NCBI GenBank assembly: GCA_029532625.1
Contig: JARFXM010000004.1
Location: 4,898,001-4,962,000, forward strand
Direction: 5' to 3'
DNA from: Lomentospora prolificans
Taxonomy: Eukaryota; Ascomycota; Sordariomycetes; Microascales; Microascaceae
DNA length: 64,000 nt
Made by a program: the position numbers and the translations under genes. The notes beneath the pieces were generated by a model that saw only the letters and a program-made list of their open reading frames with translations, searched no databases and had not been told where the DNA came from. Below are positions 59,501-64,000 of the stretch, in pieces. The number at the start of each line of letters is the position of its first letter. The stretch's first letter is position 1.

Positions 59501-60987
59501 TGATAGATTGACGAACCACTTTGTGGTTGCTGCACCTGCTGGCTGTACACATACGCTTCCCACAATGCCGGGGCCCATAATGAAAGCTATATGGATTGAT
59601 GGATGGATGCATCAATTGATTGATGCGGCCAGTCGACAATCAACCCAGTCGACTCCGCAAAATAGAACAACATCCCTGATTTTTGCTCAAGACCCGCGAT
59701 GGAGAGCCTGGGGGGGCGTGAGTACGGGATACAGGGAGGCAGGGAATAGGCGTCGATGGAACGTCGTCATCCATCAGTGGCTTTTCGGTCTGGTCATCGA
59801 TTGATGTTTGGTCGTTGGTTTCTCCCTGGTTCGTCTCGTCTCGATCATGGCCTTACTGATGCCCGATGTGCCCAGCCACCCCTGGATGCCCCTTGCTGCC
59901 CCATTGGCGTTCTTGGTCAAATAGCTTCGACCCGGCCCAATCCCAGGGATCCTCGGACTTGTCTGCTCAACGGGAGATAATAAAAAGTATTCCCAACTGG
60001 GATACCCGGTCGACGTGATAGGCCCGACCCGCCCCAACATTCCAATCGGGCTCATCGTCCAACGGTGCCAACGATGCCCAACGCCAACTCACGCCGGAAG
60101 GAAGAAAGAAAAGAAAAGAAAAATTGAAATAAAAAAATAAATGGCTCACACGACAACAGCGCCAGCGCCAGAGTCCCCTGCTTGCTCTTCTGCTCTCTCT
60201 CGCCCATTTCCCGGCCCTATCCCGTCACGGACACCACTGAACAAGGAACTCAGAGCGCCCAACCTTGTGTAACTGGCTAGTACAATGCCTCTCTCGTAAA
60301 AGAACGGAAACGACGACGCCAAAAAACAAGGTTCTAACGAGACGCCCCCCCGGCCACCTTCTTTGGATTTCCCTGACTCACTGATATCGGTTGATGCGGC
60401 TCGGTCTATACTCCGCAGAGGGCGTCTTTCGTTGGCTTTCGGTGATCCAAGGCCACGGGAACGCTTCACGTTGTTCGAACTGAGCCCCATCCATTCATTC
60501 CCTCCATCGCCCCTCTCCTCTTCCCTCCCGGAGAGAACCTCCTTATAAACATACTATTGTATCGGCTGCCGCCCTGTCTTAGCTTGCATGGCCCCTTTCC
60601 TCTTTTTCTCTACGCATGCTTGCTCTGCAGGACGCTACATTACAACGTGATCTCAACCTTCCAAAAACAACAAAACCACTCTGCACCCCATGTTGCCGAT
60701 AGTCTTCGACGCTCCACATGACTTTGCAGATCACTTCATAACAGAGCCGCTACTACCCAACTTTAGATATAGCCTCGACCGACCCCCGGCAGATACAACT
60801 AAACTTACTATTGCTGCTTCTCCCGCAAATACTCTTTCTCCTCGACAGGGACATCCCGCCACTATTATCACCACAGCCATCGCCACCACCACCAACACCA
60901 CAACCACTGCCGGCAACAACACAATCGCCGCCATCCCCTTTAGGCCAAGGCCACAAACACCGAATCCGACAGTAATCACCAGATAAT
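56525..60987. other. 4.5 kb intergenic region
   Basis: No supported gene before the leader of the coiled-coil gene. Several overlapping frames at 57.9-59.4 kb on both strands lack domain features. From about 60.1 kb the sequence becomes C/T-rich, as expected for the promoter and long leader of the next gene. Confidence 0.55.
60690..60986 (+). other. 98-codon upstream ORF ending one base before the main ATG
   Basis: An ATG at 60690 opens a frame that closes with TAA at 60984-60986; the main ATG starts at 60988. The peptide begins MLPIVFDAPHDFADHFITEP and becomes Thr/Ala-rich. If the transcript starts upstream of 60690, this uORF would have to be bypassed or followed by reinitiation or termination-coupled restart. 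It could also be part of an alternative first exon. Confidence 0.45.
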
Positions 60988-63771
60988 ATGTCCTTGATGG
61001 ACAGGAGAGCCGACACCATGCTCGTCGCTCCCCGCAGAGACGATGAGCTCACTATGAGCAACGAGAGGATGCGGAGCCGTATGTCCCGGCCCATATCGAG
61101 GGCTCCCGGCCCCCTCTCCTCTGTCACCGAACGATCCGAAACCGCCACAGAATCAGTTCCCACATTACCACCCAGGCTACCGCCCGTCAACCCCCGGAAG
61201 CCCATCCTCAAAGACCGGAGTATCGTCCGCAGGCCAAGCTTCACAAGGGAATCCCGCCCCGGTCCTCCCGCCTCCCTGGCCACGCTCCCCTCGCACCCGC
61301 CGCCGCACCCTCCCATGCCTATGAGGGGGAAACTACCGCCCGCCCCTGCACGGCCACAGCAAGCACCTAGGCGGCCGGCCAAACCCCACCACCTCAGCAC
61401 GAGGCGGCCCTCCGTCGTGCACCACGACGATCACTGGGGCAACCCGGTCGACTCCGAAACCGAATACAGCTCCAACCTCTCCAACCTCTCCGCCGAGACG
61501 CAGGCCACCTCGCTACTCAGCGACGTACCGCCCAGCAAGCCGCCGCCCCCTGTGGCGGAGAAACGCATCATCCGCGTCAAGCCCGGTGCTTTGAAGAAGA
61601 GCCCCCTGCACGCGAAGCACCCTACTCGGACGACACGGGTGACCGCGTCTGCTCCGCCGGCCGGTCGGACCATCCATATTGAGGTTGATGCTACAAAGAA
61701 GAAGACGCCCGGCCAGGAGTACGAAGAGACGATCGAGAAGTACAAGGAGGAGATTGATCGCCTGAAGATGGAGGCGAGGGAGCTCCAGGAACGCCATACT
61801 AGCTCTGAGAGGGGCCTCGAGGACGCTCTTGATCGGCTGTCGCTTGTGACCCTTGAGAGGGAGGAAGTCCGCCGGAGCTATGCGGAGGATAGGCAGTCTC
61901 GGGAAAGTCTCCACCAGGAAATCGAGGAGAGGGGCAAGACCATTGACGGGCTGAAAGCTCGTCTGGACGACAGGGAGCATACCCTTGACAGCTTGAAGGC
62001 TCGTCTTGACGAAAAGGAGCATGCGCTCGACGGCCTAAAGGAGCGCCTTGAAGACAGAGAACAGACCATTGATGGTATAAAGGCTCGTCTGGAGGAGAGG
62101 GAGCAGACACTTGACTCTCTCATGGCCAAGCTTGACGGACGGACCAAGTCCATCGAACAGCTCAGGGTCGAGCTTGAGGGGCAAAATAGGGACATTGATG
62201 AGCAAAACAAGATTATCGACGACCTCAAGGCTACCCTCGCGAGCCAAGACAAGGCCATCGAAGCCCTAGGCGCCGACAAGGACAATGCCTACAGGGATAA
62301 GGACTTAATCCTCAAGGAACGAGAGGACCTCGTCCAGGAATTCCAGGAACTACGAAAGGAAAAGGATGAACTCGTAAAGAGCATGGAAGAACTCTCCCAG
62401 AAGGTAGAGAAAACTGAGCTCGAGAAGGAAGTCTTGGTCAAGGATAACGAGGAGCTCGTCAAGGGCAAAGTCGAGCTCGAGATGAACAACAAGGAACTCA
62501 AGGAAGAGATCGAGACCCGACTTACTGTTCGCACCGAGCAGGAGAAGCTCTTTATCGAGCGTATCGCTGCACAGGAGCTTGTCCAGGAGAGCCTGGATCG
62601 CCAGGTCGAGGCACTCTCATCACAGGTTGCTTCCTATGAGGTTGAAATAGAACGCCTGAAGGAGGCGGCGACGGGCCTTGAGGAGAAAGCTGAGAAGGAA
62701 GAAGCCCGCGCCAAGGCCCTCGAGGGGGAAAAGGAGGCTCTTGAGAAGGAAAAGGCGGAACTCCAAGAGACGAAGACTAGTCTTGAGGAGCAAAAGGCTG
62801 CGCTTGAGGCTCGCGTCGGTGAGCTCGATGGCGAGATTACCGAGCTCAAGGCCAAGGTTGAGGGCATCGAGGTTGAGAGGAAAGACCTTGAGGAACAAGT
62901 TACTGCTCTCACCGCCGAACGCGACGAGTTCAAAACCAGGGCCGAGGAGCAGGACGGCGAAATAACTACCTTAAAAGAAGCCCAGGTCACTGCGCAGGCA
63001 GACATGGAGAAGCTCCGAGAAGAAAACACCACTCTCCTGTCCGACATCACCGCCGCTCGCGACGCAGCCACTGCAGCGGCAACAGCAGCCGCCACTGCGA
63101 CCGCCGAGGCCGAAGCCGCCAAGGCCGCGGCCGAAGTAGCGCCCGCCTCTGAGGGGGGCGCGGAACCGTCTGCCGATCCTGAGCCCGCGCCCGAGCCCAC
63201 ACCAGCCGTGGACACGGCCGAGCTCGAGAAGCTACAGACGGAGAACGGCGAGCTCCAAAAAGAAAACGACGAGCTCAAGGAGAAGACGGCCGAGCTCCAG
63301 GGCCAGGTCGACACGCTCTCGGGTGAAGTGGAGGAGAAGACCAAGGAGCTCGATGACGCGAGCACGAAGCTCGCCGACGTCGCGGCCAAGCTCGGGGAGG
63401 AGAGTGGGAGGGTGGCGGCGCTTCAGGCCGAGAACATGGGGTTGTCAGGGCAGCTGGCGGACACGACGCAGAAGCTGGGCGATGCACAGGCGGATATACA
63501 GAACTTTAAGATTCAGGTGAATAAGCTCCAGAGTAGGACGAGCTCGAGGAGTTCGAGGAGCGGGTCGCCGAAGAAGAGGTTGAAGATTGGGGATTTGGTC
63601 GTTGTGAGAAATCCCCAAGATCGCTCTCAGTTGTGAGTTGTCTCCCATCTCCTCCAAAGATATTACGAGCCAGACAACACGAAACTAACATTTTTTCCAT
63701 TTAGGCAAGTTATTAGAAAGTCGGATCTCAAGTCGTGCACATCATCGCAGGCTTCGGATAACGATGATTAA
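60988..63771 (+). CDS. Long coiled-coil protein with 14-residue repeats
   Basis: Two exons (60988-63632 and 63705-63771; donor GTGAGT, acceptor TTTAG) encode 903 aa. Residues 1-240 are Pro/Arg/Ser-rich and disordered. From about 242 the chain is almost continuous coiled coil to about 690. Residues 319-389 contain five consecutive 14-residue units of the type DGLKARLDDREHTL. An Ala/Pro/Glu linker (about 690-750) precedes another coil (LEKLQTENGELQKENDELKE). The C-terminus has a Ser/Arg stretch and then a conserved-looking end, KKRLKIGDLVVVRNP, completed by the short second exon (QVIRKSDL). In fungal genomes similar proteins are labelled M-protein-repeat or involucrin-repeat proteins on composition alone. 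A scaffold or cytoskeleton-linked role is plausible but unproven. A 98-codon uORF abuts the start. Confidence 0.85.
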
Positions 63772-64000
63772 ACGCGGAATCATACTCGTCTTCTGCTTCT
63801 TTGATTTCACGACACTTTGATACTTTTACAATTTTACACTTCTTCCCTCTCTTATCGAGGGCTCAGTCAGTCGACATGGATATTCTATTTCCTTTGTTCG
63901 TTATTCGCCTTTTGGTTGCCATCATTCCGTTTTGAATTCCTGCTTTTTGTTCTGTTCTATTGCCCCTTTTTCTTGAAATGTCTTGTTTCCTATGTCCAGC
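63772..64000. other. 3' flank of the coiled-coil gene
   Basis: T-rich sequence following the stop codon, consistent with a 3' untranslated region. Confidence 0.6.

Noticed and set aside
62634..63389. 251-codon Ser/Ala-rich frame antisense to the coiled-coil gene
   Set aside because: Composition is the mirror of Glu/Lys-rich coding repeats; no independent support.
1..64000. Secondary-metabolite cluster, transposon, CRISPR, tRNA or rRNA genes
   Set aside because: No backbone synthase, transposase, reverse transcriptase, terminal repeats, spaced repeats or cloverleaf with A and B boxes was recognised by eye; tRNAscan-SE and RepeatMasker would be the decisive tests.

Overview
The window is nuclear DNA of a filamentous ascomycete (Pezizomycotina, most likely a Sordariomycete). 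The evidence is short introns (about 50-130 nt) with GTAAGT/GTGAGT-type donors and CTAAC-like branch points, Kozak-like CACCATGG starts, many long homopolymer tracts, and the gene content: a HOG-pathway MAPKK of the Pbs2 type, a fused siroheme synthase, New1, a membrane-anchored GH3 beta-glucosidase and a CVNH secreted protein. No bacterial, viral or organellar segment was seen, and no tRNA, rRNA, CRISPR array or intact transposon was recognised. The species cannot be named from this sequence alone.

Layout. 1-568: 3' end of a SUR7/PalI-type membrane protein gene (+). 1784-3786: Pbs2-like MAPKK (-). 3.8-9.4 kb: no supported gene. 9435-11391: auxin-efflux-carrier-family transporter (+). 12085-12907: FMN-binding split-barrel (pyridoxamine-phosphate-oxidase-like) protein (-), divergent from 13425-15720, the alpha subunit of methylcrotonyl-CoA carboxylase (+), which converges on 15839-17689, Met1-type siroheme synthase (-). 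20453-21643: RNPS1-like SR protein with an RRM (+). 21.6-28.7 kb: a 7 kb gene desert. 28687-29597: a broken, truncated GH16 gene (-). 31897-33138: an orphan single-exon gene (-). 33393-36801: New1-type ABC-F/eEF3-like translation factor (-), whose N-terminal frame is interrupted at a 7-C run. 39262-42069: GH3 beta-glucosidase with an N-terminal membrane anchor (+). 44516-45267: small secreted CVNH-domain protein (+). 49618-50573: an orphan three-exon gene (+). 51617-53420: MFS transporter with a His/Asp-rich loop (-). 55966-56524: GNAT acetyltransferase (+). 60988-63771: large coiled-coil protein with 14-residue repeats (+), preceded by a 98-codon upstream ORF that stops one base before its ATG.

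The genes are independent housekeeping and environmental-response functions (osmostress signalling, leucine catabolism, sulfite reduction cofactor, splicing, translation, cell-wall/saccharide hydrolysis, transport). They do not form an operon-like or secondary-metabolite cluster. Exon joins given here were checked by reading-frame phase; every complete model closes in frame except New1 (one extra base in a homopolymer) and the GH16 pseudogene (four indels plus loss of the C-terminus).

I did not find a convincing undescribed multi-gene system. The observations most worth a second look are the New1 frame break, the GH16 pseudogene, the abutting uORF, the stop-free 120-nt poly-T intron in the siroheme synthase gene, and the two unrecognised genes.
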